In this document: piece by piece, positions 34,756 to 46,426 of the stretch
Layout: each line of letters opens with the position of its first letter
How positions within the stretch are numbered: the stretch's first letter is position 1
Assembly (NCBI GenBank): GCA_014529385.2
Contig: CM043953.1
Coordinates: 83,677,838 to 83,741,837 of the forward strand
Length of the DNA stretch: 64,000 bases
Source: Adiantum capillus-veneris
Lineage: Eukaryota; Streptophyta; Polypodiopsida; Polypodiales; Pteridaceae
Direction: 5' to 3'
The notes under the pieces: model-generated
Database searches by the model: none
Told to the model about the DNA's origin: nothing
The model's input: only the letters and a program-made list of their open reading frames with translations
Made by a program: the position numbers and the translations under genes

Positions 34756-35829
34756 GAGAATCATGAAGGCGCATGTGGCGGACATTTTTCTCTAAAGATC
34801 ACCTTGCATAAGATCTTGCAAGAGGGGTATGTATGGCCTAGTTTGCACAAGGATGTTCATCATTGGTGTAGGTCTCGCAATAGGTGTCAAGCATTTGGGA
34901 AGAGAGTGTTGAAGCCAGAGCTACAAAAAACCATTTTGGCATTTGATGTGTTTGAAAAGTGGGGGATTGATGCAATCGGCCCGTTACCTATCACAAGCAG
35001 GGGTAAAAGCTATATTTTGATTGCAGTGGACTATCTCTCTAGATGGGCAGAGGCTATAGCAGTAAAACAAATCACTGCAAAGGATGTGGCAAAATTTGTG
35101 TATGATGAAATATGTTGCAAGTTTGGGGTGCCACTAGAGCTACTTTCAAATAAGGGGCCAGGATTTAGAGCTAAGCTGCTAGACTTTTTATGCGCGAAGA
35201 TGAAGATTCGGCACCAGCATACCAGTCCTTATTACCCGCAGTGTAATGGCTTAAATGAAAGATTTAGTGGTGAGTTGGTACAAATTCTTTCGAAAGTGAC
35301 AGAGCACCAAGAAAAGAATTGGGATTTGGAATTGCCCAGTGCATTATGGGCTTACCGTACATCAGTGAAGACAGGTACAGGGTTTACTCCATTTCATTTG
35401 GTATATGGAAAGGAAGCATTATTGCCTGTGGAAGTAGAGTTGCCTGCTATCAAGATGCTAGAAAAGTTGCTTGGGCCGCCTAGTAATGCATTCAAAGAGA
35501 GGCCATTACAATTACAAGAGGTTCAGCTAGATAGGATGAGTGCATTGGAACATTATGGGTAGATGCAGGATAAGGCTTTGGCAGAGATAAATGAAAAGGT
35601 CAAAAGTAAGGGTATCAAGAAGCATGACTTGGTTTTGCGCTACAACAGTAAGCTGGACAACACCTTCCAAAAGAAGTTTCAGATTAAGTGGGAAGGCCCT
35701 TTTAAGGTGGTGGAGTGTTTTTCAAATGGCACATATCAGTTGGCTAACCTGGATGGGATTTTACATAAGTCAAGGGTAAATGGATTGCGTCTTAAATTGT
35801 ATCATACTAGATTGATGATGGTCGAATAA
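34756..35829 (+). pseudogene. gypsy-2 integrase
   Basis: The zinc-binding N-terminus (HEGACGGHF, CRSRNRC) begins before 34804. The first catalytic Asp is in WGIDAIGPLP; the second position reads LLSNKGPGF, so the expected Asp is Asn; the Glu is present in CNGLNERF. The C-terminal domain (FQIKWEGPFKVVECFSNGTYQL) follows a TAG at 35560. With a catalytic Asp lost it should be inactive. Confidence 0.9.
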
Positions 35830-35953
35830 GATGAGATCTCTGCAGAACAAGTAAGGTGTGTGAGGGATGAGGAGACCTGTGACGCAGCAAGTCTCATATC
35901 TCTTTTTGCTGCTGCTGATCAATGATCTAGCAGGCTAGGGGATGCGCAAACTA

Positions 35954-37101
35954 TGTCAGGAGTTTTTGGAGCAAGGGATTTCACATATGTACATACCCAT
36001 GCATGGTGCATCAAATAAAGGATTGCCCATTTTCCAGAGCCAGGTGGTTACGTGGTGCCGACATGTGCATAGGTAGGACAACATGTACATAGTACATCGA
36101 TTTTCACTATCACCAGTATCAATGTGTTTTTTCTACAATAATGAGGAGTTGGTAGCACGTAGAAATTCTCGAGGAAGCTATCCGCGGGCCGATGACATGA
36201 GGTAAGCAGATGCGTCAGATGGCATCTAGTAACGTCAGGAGGTCGAATGGGGTCAATACTTCCACGTGGAGAAGTACGGGCACAACGTGGATGTTTTCTT
36301 GTTATAATTATGTAGAAAGTTCATCATGAGGACCATATTTTGGGGCCACTTCATGTGGTGGTGGGATGCATTATTGAAAAAAGTCGAGTGCCAGGTGTGC
36401 ATATGGATGCAGCAGGGTGACGACTATGCACTTTGAGGTCAGTTTTTGGCATGTTTGGGGTCTGTTTGAGGTCATCTAAAAGGCCAAGGGTGCCCAAGTA
36501 ATAAAGCTAAGTGTGGGAACTGAAAAAACTGAGAGAAGATCAGAAAAAACGGGGAGAGAATAGGAGGAACAGCCGCAACTGTGTTTTTGCTCATTTTGGA
36601 GCCTGTTTTGGCCATAAACTGCTCATCCGAGGTCGGATTTGAGCACTTTGACATTGTAGACTGGGGTTTTGGGCCTTTCCGGACACGATGGAATTTTCCA
36701 TTTTGCCAAATTCTTCACTATTTTTTTGCTGTTTTGGCTGTGTAGGTTTCTCCTATGAACGAAGCTTCTGCTCCAGTTTGTGATTGTATCTGGCTTATTT
36801 TACCCATACTGTGTGAGCTGTTTGCCCCCTTGGTGTTGGCCCAAGCTCAATTGTATCTAAATATCATAGGTTCTCCTCTTTTGAGTTGAGTTTTTTTGGG
36901 TGTGTGTGTATGTGTGTGTCTCTGTGTGGAATGGGCAAATGGATAGTCTCTCTCCTCTCACTCCATAGGTGTGTTCCCTGTCTCGGCCAGGTGTGTTATG
37001 TAAGCCGAGTGGTGCCCTATAGTGTGTGTGTGTGTATATCATCCCAAGAGTGTGTGTCGGGTCATTATAGAGGCATTCTGTGTGTTTCCATCCCGCTCAC
37101 A
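35954..37101 (+). repeat. gypsy-2 3' LTR
   Basis: Same length and ends as 28408-29555. The purine-rich GGCTAGGGGATG just upstream (about 35934) is the likely polypurine tract. Confidence 0.95.
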
Positions 37102-37668
37102 GCGTCTGCAGTGGGTAGTTTGATGTATGCAATGATTGCTACACGTCCGGATATGGCATTTGCAGTGGGAGTGGTTAGCAGATATATGTCAAATCCCGGC
37201 AAGAAACATTGGGAGGCAGTGAAAGGTATCATGAGATACTTAAAACATACAATGAGTATGCGCCTATGCTATGGTATTCAAGATTTGAGTGTGAGAGGAT
37301 ACACTGACTCAGATTATGCACGAGACTTGGATAAGAGGAGATCTACATCAGGCTATGTCTTTACATTGGCTGGAGGTGCCATATCATGGCGATCTCGATT
37401 ACAAGATTGTGCAGACTTGGGAATCAAAGTAGATATGCCAGAGTTATATTGTGATAGTCAAAGTGCTATACAATTGGCAAAGAATCCAATGTTCCATTCG
37501 AAGACTAAGCATATTCATATGAAATATCACTTCATTAGGGAATTACTTGAAGACAAGCAAATACAATTGTTGAAGATCCACACCAAGGACAATCCTACTG
37601 ATCTACTCACAAAGGAACTTCCAGGAGAGGGCTTTGTGCATCGTCGTGAGTTATTGGGCATTGGATAG
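37102..37668 (+). pseudogene. copia-B RNase H and pol C-terminus
   Basis: SAVGSLMYAMIATRPDMAFAVGVVSRYM resumes RT/RNase H after gypsy-2. The first RNase H Asp is in GYTDSDYARD and a later one in LYCDSQSAIQL. The stretch that normally carries T-T-E-A-E-Y is missing between SRLQDC and ADLGIK, an internal deletion of roughly 25 codons that removes the catalytic Glu. It ends with the usual copia KIHTKDNPTDLLTK and a stop at 37666. Confidence 0.9.
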
Positions 37669-37741
37669 ATGGCAGCCATGTAAATCTTTGTACATTTATG
37701 TTCATAGATTTATAGTTACTTAAAGTGCCACATTGGACTTT

Positions 37742-37751
37742 AAGTGGGAGG
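37742..37751 (+). other. copia-B polypurine tract
   Basis: AAGTGGGAGG directly before the 3' LTR. Copia-C has the equivalent AAGTGGGAGAT on its strand (60347-60357). Confidence 0.9.
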
Positions 37752-37752
37752 T

Positions 37753-38068
37753 TGTTGGGATTAAAGGCCAAGTGGCCTCTTATACGGATATGGCCGGCCA
37801 CTCGTCTAACTCACTTATCACTAAATCTTTGTATATACTCACTTATACTTTTGTGGATAATAAGGTTTTCGGAGATAACCCTTCAAAACAACCCTTCACT
37901 TATCACTAACTCTTTGTATATACTCACTTATACTTTTGTGGATAATAAGATTTTCGGAGATAACCCTTCAAAACAACTTCTCTGCGTACTGTGTAAGCTC
38001 TCTGTGTATCTGTGTGTGTGTGTGTGTGTGTGTGTGTGAGTCGATCCATGCTCCGCTCCGCGACTTCA
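37753..38068 (+). repeat. copia-B 3' LTR
   Basis: 316 bp. It differs from the 5' LTR by a tandem duplication of about 90 bp (CACTTATCACTAA through CCCTTCAAAACAAC, from about 37813) and a longer (GT)n run at 38008-38038. Confidence 0.95.
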
Positions 38069-38073
38069 CCTCC

Positions 38074-38402
38074 AAAACTGTAGAGTTCGACTGTGCGCTT
38101 GGATGCAGATAATTAATTGATGCACGCTTAACTGGCGTTCTTAGCATCATCCCCCAATCAATGATTTTGACGTGTGGTTTATTGGTGCGAGTAAAGTCCA
38201 ACATTATGTTGAACGGGTGCAGGTCACTGTGCACTATCCTGACCGAGTGGGCAGCCGCAACACTGTTGATTAAGGCGTGACAAATGGATGGCATCTGCTC
38301 GATCAGTGCTTTCATCCACGCTATGTATATCTCTTGTACAGGAAGATTTGTTGCAGGCAATGACCTCAAACCATGTTCTAGCCTGTGCATGTGTCGTCTG
38401 AA
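38074..38402 (-). pseudogene. protein-kinase-like gene, catalytic-loop segment
   Basis: The minus strand reads RLEHGLRSLPATNL, then an E-helix-like stretch, IVHSDLHPFNIMLDF (H-x-D-L-x-x-x-x-N catalytic loop with Asp and Asn) and VKIIDWGMMLRTPVKRA (D-W-G in place of D-F-G). The frame continues through HPSAQSNSTVLE exactly into 17891-17474 once copia-B and one TSD copy are ignored. The upstream edge at 38402 follows TTGTTCAG, a possible splice acceptor. Confidence 0.85.
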
Positions 38403-38418
38403 CAATCAGTGAGTGAAT

Positions 38419-38719
38419 GGTAAGCAACACATCATATCGCCCACTGTACCCCATTGTAGTATGGGAATATTGTGATCCAAGGAGCTTCAATAGTAAAGCC
38501 AATGCACCTTACAATGTAGGTGTGAATCGTTTGCATTCATTGCTCTCTCTGAAAGCTGTCAAATTTTTCCTCACTCCCTTCCTTGTAACATTTTACCACA
38601 TATGTGATGTGGTCTGGAAAAAAAGAGATTCCTTTGATGGTGTACAATGTGCACACACCAAAGGAGGTTGCTCCAACCCTCATACCTTCTACCAAGGCTT
38701 CATGAGGGGATGCTGACAA
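38419..38719 (-). pseudogene. protein-kinase-like gene, N-lobe segment
   Basis: VGATSFGVCTLYTIKG resembles a glycine-rich loop, ITYVVKCYKE the ATP-binding Lys strand, and EKFDSFQREQ, stop, MQTIHTYIVRCIGF the C-helix and strand 4, followed by a hinge-like ITIFPYYNG. The in-frame TGA and the frame change before 38402 mean a pseudogene, unless a short intron is present (a 52-base GT-AG candidate does not restore frame). Confidence 0.65.
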
Positions 38720-39262
38720 GATGAGCGCACTTGGTATTCAAAGCCGTGCGCATGATTGTGCCGGTGCCGCTTGCATCGGATCGACCTTCCAAAGCTACAT
38801 CTTGGGACATCTTCAATCTCTTGGGTAAGGCTACTTAGTCCTATGCTTTCACACGCTTCATCTTTACCTTATGTTTTTCCCACAATTTATCCCAAAGCTC
38901 TAATTTTGACATGTTGCAGGCAGGTGGGATATCTTCCTTTAAGTCTCTACAACATACTTTCATATTGCCCAACACTGTCCTAACCTTGTGGTGGGGGTCA
39001 AATTCTCGAATCCCTGGTGGAATCAACAACTCGTAGTGGCCTTAACCTCCTAGTTTGCGCTAGTGAGGCCTTTGATGAAGACATTACTTTCACTAATCTG
39101 TTGTATGCGACCATTTGTACATGATGAGATTGCCAAAATACACTGTTTACGAATGGTACGCATAATACTTTTCTTTTGATCTAGCGTCATATTTTCACTG
39201 GACAATAAAAAACAGCATATCAAATACAAAGTCATGGTTGCGAATGACACTAACACTCTCAC
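38720..39262 (-). other. possible upstream part of the kinase-like gene, unrecognised
   Basis: Minus-strand open stretches 38841-39029 (PPGIREFDPHHKVRTVLGNM, LELWDKLWEKHKVKMKRVKA) and 39050-39262 (KKSIMRTIRKQCILAISSC) have protein-like composition but match no family I know. They lie upstream of the kinase segments on the same strand, in different frames, so they may be eroded exons of the same gene. Confidence 0.3.
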
Positions 39263-39596
39263 GCTATTTCGGGCAAACCCTTAACCACCACTTGAAGACT
39301 TTAAGAAATGTGCAAGGAAATATTGATAAAAATTGTAAACAATCTTCACTTAAAATTGCAATCTATTACACGTGTAAAATGCAGATCAAACAAGTGGTTT
39401 ATAAGAACTTAATTCAGATCAAACAATACATGTTAATAGTCTGGCACATTTCAGCATGTATTGAAATTTTAACTTAATTTTTTCTCCGTGCGCACGTACT
39501 AGTTCAAACAAAGCATACACCGACTTAAAGACTTCAAAAACATTTAAAACATCAAAAGTATACAAATCGGGCTAGAAAATTGCAAAGAATGTCTTG

Positions 39597-39890
39597 CTCT
39601 TTAAGAAGACAAAAATAAATATTTAACATTCAAATTGTGTTCACACTTTTTTACATAGAATTTATGTAGATGTAGCAAACAAAAAAGCAATGATAATTGA
39701 TGCTCTTTAAAAAGATACTAACATGCAAATTGTGTGCAAATTCTTTTTTACAGAGATTCATGTAAATGAAGCATTAAAAATAGCGATAGTGCTTGAGGTC
39801 CTTTAAAAAGATAAAAAAGAATATTTAACATGCAATTTGTGTGCAAATACCTTTTTTTGCATATAATTTATATAAATGGAGCATTTAAGA
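39597..39890. repeat. about three tandem ~105-bp AT-rich units
   Basis: Units starting near 39597, 39703 and 39809 share TCTTTAAAAAGATA, TTAACATGCAAATTGTGTGC and TTACATAGATTTATGTAAATG in order. No gene is visible in 39263-40420. Confidence 0.75.
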
Positions 39891-40000
39891 TGAATAAAGT
39901 ATTCTTTTGAATATGATTAGCTAGTATATGATTTCATATGGACAATTAAAAACAACCAAATCAAACAATTCATACATTTGTATATAAAATACTCTTCACA

Positions 40001-40380
40001 GCCGCGTCACCGACCAAGTAATTCATATACTTAATACTTAAAAAATTAATTGCACATGCACATACAAAATATATGACGTTCATACGACCGGGTTAACAGC
40101 CTGAACACCACATTTATGCAAAAACAAATGCTTCTAACATATGACACTCTATTAGCCGCGTTACCAATCAAGTGCCACCTAAATCTAAGGAGAAATAATA
40201 GCTTGCATACAAACATCATTTATCCGCGTTACCGACCAATGCCCATATGTTTTTTGGGTAAGGGGAAGGGAAGTTGACTTACCATAAGGATAATAGATTC
40301 GCAACATTACCGACGTAGTACCTAAACAGTAAGCCAATATTTACCACAAGGACACCATCTTCCCCACGTCACTGAGGTGA
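40001..40380. repeat. spaced repeats of CCGCGTTACCGACCAAGT
   Basis: Variants occur at 40001, 40154, 40222, 40298 and 40361, at 60-150 base intervals in AT-rich DNA, often followed by CATA or GCC and preceded by ATTA/CATT. Confidence 0.65.
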
Positions 40381-40430
40381 TGCCCCTGTGATAAGCACTA
40401 TTCCGTAGAACAGCTTACACACACACTCCG

Positions 40431-40580
40431 ATTGTGTGGTAAGGTACCACTGCCATGCAATACGACAAAAGGCATGCTACCACACAATGCATACACACAC
40501 ACACAACACATACCTGGATCGTGTGGTCAGGTACTCCGCTACTGCCGTGCACTACGACGCAGAGCATGCTCCCACACGAC
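40431..40580. repeat. two tandem hairpin units
   Basis: Arms ATTGTGTGGTA (40431-40441) and TACCACACAAT (40478-40488) form a perfect 11-bp stem. A second, diverged copy has TCGTGTGG (40519-40526) and CCACACGA (40572-40579). Both contain GGTAC, CTGCC, a CACTACGAC-like core and GCATGCT in the same order, so the second is a duplicate about 88 bases on. Confidence 0.75.
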
Positions 40581-40916
40581 CCCCTCTCTCCCTCTCTCCT
40601 CTCTCCTCTTGATGTACCTGCAAAGGCGGTCGAATCTCTCTATCTCTACGCCCGCCAAGCGTTTTAGTATTCCTGACGGGCCCGCAGGGAAAATGAGAAA
40701 ACCCGGTGGGAATTTGGTGGGTTTCCTGGTCGCCCTTAATCGGAGTCTGTGTGATCATGTTTAGTGTAATCGTGTAAATGTGTCAATAGACCTTGTGATC
40801 ACACAAAGTCTTGTCCTAATTACCTAAATATTAAATCACTGACCTCCTTTGATCCTTGCAAAATGCCATAAGTAGGGCCAAATTTATTTTTGGTACCAAC
40901 TCCTTTTCTCTATTGC

Positions 40917-41159
40917 TCAGAGGATACAGTAGATCCTCCATGCAGCTCCACGAAGCCCTTGCCAGGCATAATTTACCTTTTCTTCATCTGTGTAGATCTG
41001 TAACTCCTTCATCTCTAGCTCCATGAGCCATACCCACGGTCGGATCCTCTGCTTGAGTGCTCCGGTAAACCACCTCTCAATCCTTGAGTACACCATTTGA
41101 AACACCTTAGCCTTTAAAACTTTAGCACGATTGGAGTTATCCTTGGAATTTCCCTTCAA
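40917..41159 (-). other. unrecognised 80-codon ORF, possible retroelement remnant
   Basis: It encodes a basic, helix-prone peptide (VFQMVYSRIERWFTGALKQR, YTDEEKVNYAWQGLRGAAW). The composition resembles a gag fragment but no motif proves it. It reads away from a (CT)n tract at 41358. Confidence 0.3.
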
Positions 41160-41354
41160 GCTTATATGGGAGCTTTAGAACGCTAAAACAAACCCGATCC
41201 CCAATGCGATTGCCAGAAGATGGTGAGGCTCGGGCAAACACACCCAGACACAACACTCACACTCTTTCCGGTAGCCTAAGCGCGCACACTGGGCAGCTCT
41301 TATAGAAGACAACCCTTACACCAAATGAGCTCTCACTCTTGAGCACACAAAGAT

Positions 41355-41471
<117 letters not shown>

Positions 41472-41900
41472 CACACCCACAAGGTGCAGACCCCGATGGA
41501 CCTCATGCTCAAGCTTTATACAAAACAACGTTGATCACAATCTACATAGAAACATCAACGCATGTGGAAGGAACTTTAAGCTAAATGCTTGATTGCATGG
41601 GCGCTCTTTGATGACGAGCCTTGGACATGTCCTTCTACCAAACGTCTAACCTTTGATCTGGCATTGCATCCTGATTTCCTCAATGGAAATTTCTCTTGAA
41701 TGCTTCTCAATGGTTCCCCAGCTTCTTGCGGCGCTATGAGGTCCCCCCTTGTAATGTGATGAGAGCCCCTTCTAAGCCTCGACTGAACCTACCCCTTTGC
41801 AGTAATTGCCTCTTATGAGCCCATGGCAAAGCCCTTCTATTGTCACAATTATTGGCCTTTTACACTCTATCTTTCTCAAAGCTGTGGCTTATTGGAGAAA

Positions 41901-42180
41901 CTACTTTAGCGTTTTCATGGCTTTTACATGTGTATTTGTCCATTTAAAATTTTGAATCTTTCTAAGAAATTGATAAAGAGGATCATCTACATGTGCATAA
42001 TGTGGAATCCAAATAACATAAAAGACACATGCTCGTAGGAACCTTCTTACCTCAATGATGCTGATGCATGTTTCTTTCATTCCTTGGATATCATTTACCT
42101 TTGTTGGAAAAGGTTTCCTTCCACATGGCACACACATGTGCCCCACAATGAGCACATTAGGAGAAAGTTGGACTCACTTT
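41901..42180 (-). pseudogene. relic of gypsy-1 family RT thumb
   Basis: VLIVGHMCVPCGRKPFPTKV and EVRRFLRACVFYVIWIPHYA align residue by residue with the gypsy-1 segment at 4312 (GHMCSFEGRRPSPAKV, KVRGFLGAYVFYRVWLPHFA). Only this piece remains; no LTR is nearby. 42181-42620 has no recognisable feature. Confidence 0.75.
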
Positions 42181-42623
42181 TGGGTCCTGTAAGAAGTTTC
42201 ACACATCAACTTACAGAGAGAAAATAAAAATGCTAAATTGTGCATTTTATGTGATAATTTTTTGCACCAACAAAAAGCAAAAATGACATTCTTTGGTAGG
42301 TAGCCGCCACCTTTATCATTCTTATCCTTCGTTCTCTTGTCAGGAATCGAACTAACCGTATGATTAATGATTTGAAATGCCAACTTACAAGAGTTTCCTC
42401 AAGAAACATAAGCCACAAGAACTCTATCAATTCTAAACATGAGAATATGGCCTTCCCTCCCAAAACCTGAGATATTTCATGAGTTTCGAGTGTCTGTCTT
42501 TTTCTCTATAAACTCTAGGAATGGAGAACGCTTTTTTTTCTGATGAAAACACCACTTTGAACTTGCAATCCTCAACCCCTTGATCTTTAACACTTACCCA
42601 AAGAAAGAACACACATAATCTTC

Positions 42624-45215
42624 ATGTTGATGTATTGCAAGAGTACGCACCGTTGCAGAAACGTAGGAGGGAGTCTTTCATATCTCAACATGAGAAGAAA
42701 CTTAGAAGGACAAACAAGAAACATCATTTGGATTTGTGGACTGATGGGTCTATTTATCCAAAGAATCCTACGACAAATGCGTCACCTCCCTTTGCTAATA
42801 TCACGAACCTCTTACATTTCACAGGCGATGGCAAGGATGGGCTATTGGGATACGTCGAACATTTGGAAATGAGAGGATTGAATGCGGAAAGGCAAAGAAA
42901 CCTCCTAACGATGGAGAACATGCAGCTGAAGAAACTTAATGAAGCATGCTCTTAGAAGATTTCATCAAACAAAGAGACAATCCAAGGCCTTGAGAAGAAG
43001 ATCACAAGTTTGCGAGAGAAAGACATCGTGCTTGGTAGTTGGAAAAGAAAACAATATCTGTGCAACATTGAGAACATGAAGATTGGTAGTGGTGGCCTGT
43101 AAAAATGAATTCTAGCTTTAAGGTAACTCAAAGTTTGTTTTTGCTTTTGTATCTTCAATGTGCTTCATTAAGAAACGGATACACTTTCCTATACATGATC
43201 ATAACGCATGGTGCTTTTTTGGCAGGTCTTTACTGCATCCAAACTCGAACGGTCTAGGCTTCAATGTTGGAGTGCATTACAACCGTCGAGTTCCAAAAGA
43301 AGTAGTTGAAGAGATGATAACTCTGAAAATATTTTGTAAGTTGAAAGGGAGGCTCGTTATCTCCTTCATGAACGAGAATCAGTTGGAACCAATGTAAGTG
43401 CAAGCAATACTTGATGAGAGTGGAATCTTGCAGATGGAATATAGGGCACTCTTCAAAGCATTAGCTAAAAAGTCTCAAAACAAACTACAGAGAGGATCAT
43501 TGCTGCCAAGGACATCACATGTAAAGGCTGCTCGTCTCGGCATGTAAATGATGAGGTGTTTGAGAAACTTGGGTCACCATTCCATATTGAAGCAACGTTC
43601 TTAGGCAAGGGTGGTAGAGAGGTACATTCTAATGAGCACAACAACCTCTTTGTTTATATTGAAGCATTGCAAAGGTATGTAGTTCACTTCTTTGATATTA
43701 GTCGAGAGAAGTGTGGTGGCGTTCTCAAGTTTTTTTTGAAGCTCGATGAGTGGGAGGTCCTGAAGAACAAGAAGCTGGAGAGAGTCACCATTACCCTCAT
43801 GAAAAGTGATCTGGATCCATCAATAATGAAAGAGGATCCACCATAATTCAACGTGCAATCTTAAAAAAACAATCTAACTCTAGGATCATTTCAGGTATAC
43901 TTAGTTCACTCTATAATAACAAAAATATTGATTATGTGGTTGTTGATTTTGTGTTTTCGTTTTTCATTGCAGGTTGATAAGGAAAATTTTGAAATCCTCG
44001 ATTTGGTTTTTAGTCAAACCCAAATTCCTTCCATCATCAGTGAACAAAGAAACGGAGTCGTTCTTTCACTGGAAGGATTTGGTGACTATATAGTGGAATG
44101 GCACATGGTAGGTGACTTAAAGACTCTTAAGTGTATGTACAACATAACACATGGAGTAGTTGTGAAAAATCCATGCTTATATTGCATGGCTGATGCACAA
44201 TCTCTTGAGAGTGTGCAATGGAATAGAGCTTGCAATTAACATACATTTTGAAGATAAAACTTTTAGGCCAGTGCTTGATATTCCTCTGAGTAGAGTTCAC
44301 AGCTGTACACTTCATGCACTCTATCAAATAATTGAAAAGGTAGTTCATTTGTACATATGTTTTGCATGTACATTAAAGCTAGAGAGTGATCAAAGCATTA
44401 GAGGGAGTGCTCTCAAAAATTGGTTTGCATGGAGGCAATGTCAAAATCAAAGAGGAACCTAAGATGTCTCAAAATCGTTACAAGGTACCTAGAAAAGCAT
44501 TGATAGGTGGCATGAAGGCTAGAAGGTTTCTTGGGTTTAGCCTCAAAGATTCAGATAGAGAAGAGAGGAGAAACTTGTTCAACAAATGGAAACAACTACA
44601 TAAAGTGGTTAAAGACAATGCTAGTGGTGGGGAAATCCAGAATCACAAGGAGAACGTGTGGAAATCACTACATATTTCGACGACGTTGTGCAGCATTCCT
44701 GGGACCAAAGTAAGCTCACACCATTTCAAGCAGCCTTGTTGGATTGACAGAAGGCTTACCTTACAGGGTGGGGGTGGGAAACATATGACACATTACATGG
44801 TGGGTTAGCATTCTACGTATACAAAACAAAATTCTAAATTGTACTCTATTGATCATTTTGTTTTATTTCAATGCAGCACATATTGTTCAACCATGGTCCA
44901 TATTTTGCCAAGACATACGGCTCACTATCAATATGGTCCACACAAGGCATGGAAAAAACCCACTACATGGCAAGAATAGGTTACTTTAAGCACACTAGAT
45001 ATGGGGGAGGAAAGGATAATCCCAATAGCCTATTAGAGTTACACTAATGGACTTATAGACGACTAATTCATAGAGCAGGGCAGAAGGAGCTTCTTAAGAG
45101 TTCAAAAATTACACAATCTTTACAACACATCCGCAAAGAGAAAAAACACATGTCTTGGAAAATTCAAATGCAGAAGAGCACCATGCGAGGTGGTGACAGT
45201 CACGAGTCAGGAGTG
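42624..45215 (+). pseudogene. decayed multi-exon gene of unknown family
   Basis: A collinear series of plus-strand open stretches. 42624-43100: coiled-coil-like LNAERQRNLLTMENMQLKKL. 43225-43540: GLGFNVGVHYNRRVPKEVVEEM, an intron-like GTAAAAATG...TTTTTGGCAG before it. 43556-43846: HNNLFVYIEALQRYVVHFF. 43972-44239 (after TTTCATTGCAG): YIVEWHMVGDLKTLKCMYNI then NPCLYCMADA. 44226-44340: RPVLDIPLSRVHSCTLHALY. 44386-44808: GLHGGNVKIK, GGMKARRFLGF. 44876-45050: HGPYFAKTYGSLSIWSTQGM, EKTHYMARIGYFKHT. It is broken by several stops. The G-D-L-K, C-x-x-C and H-x-x-x-L-H pattern may belong to a transposon-encoded protein, but I cannot assign a family. Confidence 0.5.
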
Positions 45216-45311
45216 GGATAAGATGGACCTGAGCCCGTCGTTTTTATCCTCTTCGATGCACCTCCTTCTTCCTCACAATGTACCTCTTCGATGTGCAAGC
45301 TCTCTAGATTA

Positions 45312-46342
45312 TGTCATGTCATGGAACATGCATAATGTGAAATTAGATTATCTACCTCACTCTCAATGCTTTTGCTATGTGGAACCAAATGCTATGATGT
45401 ACATAGTGTGATATATACGAAAATAGATGCCACGGTTGCAGCTCTGTATATACCTTGCGGGGATAGTGAGGCCCTCAACGTGGAATATGGCATTCTTTTT
45501 CACCTAAATATATGCCTATTTTGATTTATAAATGTACGAATGTGAAGTGTATCGAAGTGGCACGCTCGTTTTGCCTAGAAAGTTCAATGCGGGCGATCTC
45601 GACCAAAAATAGCACGTTTCATGCGTGGGCAAAAGAGAGGCATCTAGAGTGCTTGGCAAGTGGTAAAATGAGTTTCAAGATGAAATTTAAGCCCAATGGA
45701 ATTTTACACAATTTTAGGGATTTGCCCCAGCTGGTTTGGGCTTTTTACGGGCAAAAAAAGACATTTTTGGGCCAAAAATGACCACAAATGGTCAAAAAGA
45801 CCCAAAATTGAAAAAAAATGGCTCAAAATGCCACATCACTCACGGTGCTATGACTATGAGAAGTGAGGGAGAATTTTAGAAGAGTAATATCAGCACTACA
45901 AGCTCCTCTGTGAAGGGATACAAAGCCTGCACCTAAGGTATGCTAGTGCAGTCCCGTGCTGTTCCAACCCTGTATTCGAGGCTGTGAGGCCACCAATTAG
46001 GGTTTCCCCTCTGAAAATAACCACTTGGGAATGAATAATGAAGTTCTAAAGCTTTAATGAAATGGCTACGATGGAGAATTGAAGCATTTGTGTAGGGTTT
46101 TTATCAGGGCGAAAGAGAATTGCAATTGTGTAATTGGCAGCGAGTCTACACCAAATCATCACACACACAAGAGTTTTGAGTGGATCTTGGTTATTTTTCA
46201 AAGAGAATCTTTCATGTTTGGAGTTTTGTTCTTTTTGAGTGTGTTTTTAGCCTCAAATCTTCTACGACTTGCTTGATATTGGTGTGAACTCTCACAGTCA
46301 GAGGCCTGGCGCTTTCCTAGCCGCACTCCGCACTTCTTGACA
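45312..46342 (+). repeat. gypsy-3 5' LTR
   Basis: TGTCATGTCATGG to GCACTTCTTGACA, matched by 48354-49390. It contains GTATATACCTTG near 45447 and runs of AAAAATGGCTCAAAATG-type sequence near 45740-45830. Confidence 0.9.
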
Positions 46343-46348
46343 CAAGTT

Positions 46349-46362
46349 TGGTGAACCCGACG
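46349..46362 (+). other. gypsy-3 primer-binding site (tRNA-Trp type)
   Basis: TGGTGAACCCGACG, six bases after the LTR; identical to the gypsy-1 site. Confidence 0.8.
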
Positions 46363-46426
46363 CGAAGTGGGCTAGGGTGAGGGTTCAAAAGCTTCATTGA
46401 AGGTATCAAAACAAAGTTTTAAAGCT

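Larger units (their letters stand above)
28408..37101 (+). mobile_element. gypsy-2: Tat-like Ty3/gypsy retrotransposon with two RNase H domains
   Basis: LTRs 28408-29555 and 35954-37101, both 1148 bp by coordinates, run from TGTCCGGAG/TGTCAGGAG to CCCGCTCACA. GCGT flanks the element (28404-28407, 37102-37105), and removing one copy restores copia-B codons (PYA, then SAVGSLMYAM). Pol order is protease, RT, RNase H, second RNase H, integrase, as in the plant Tat lineage. Stops, frameshifts and a mutated integrase show it is inactive. Confidence 0.95.

Noticed and set aside
28925-36654. Nearly identical 60-codon antisense ORFs at 28925-29107 and 36472-36654
   Set aside because: They are the same stretch in the two gypsy-2 LTRs; repetition comes from the LTR pair, not from selection for a protein.
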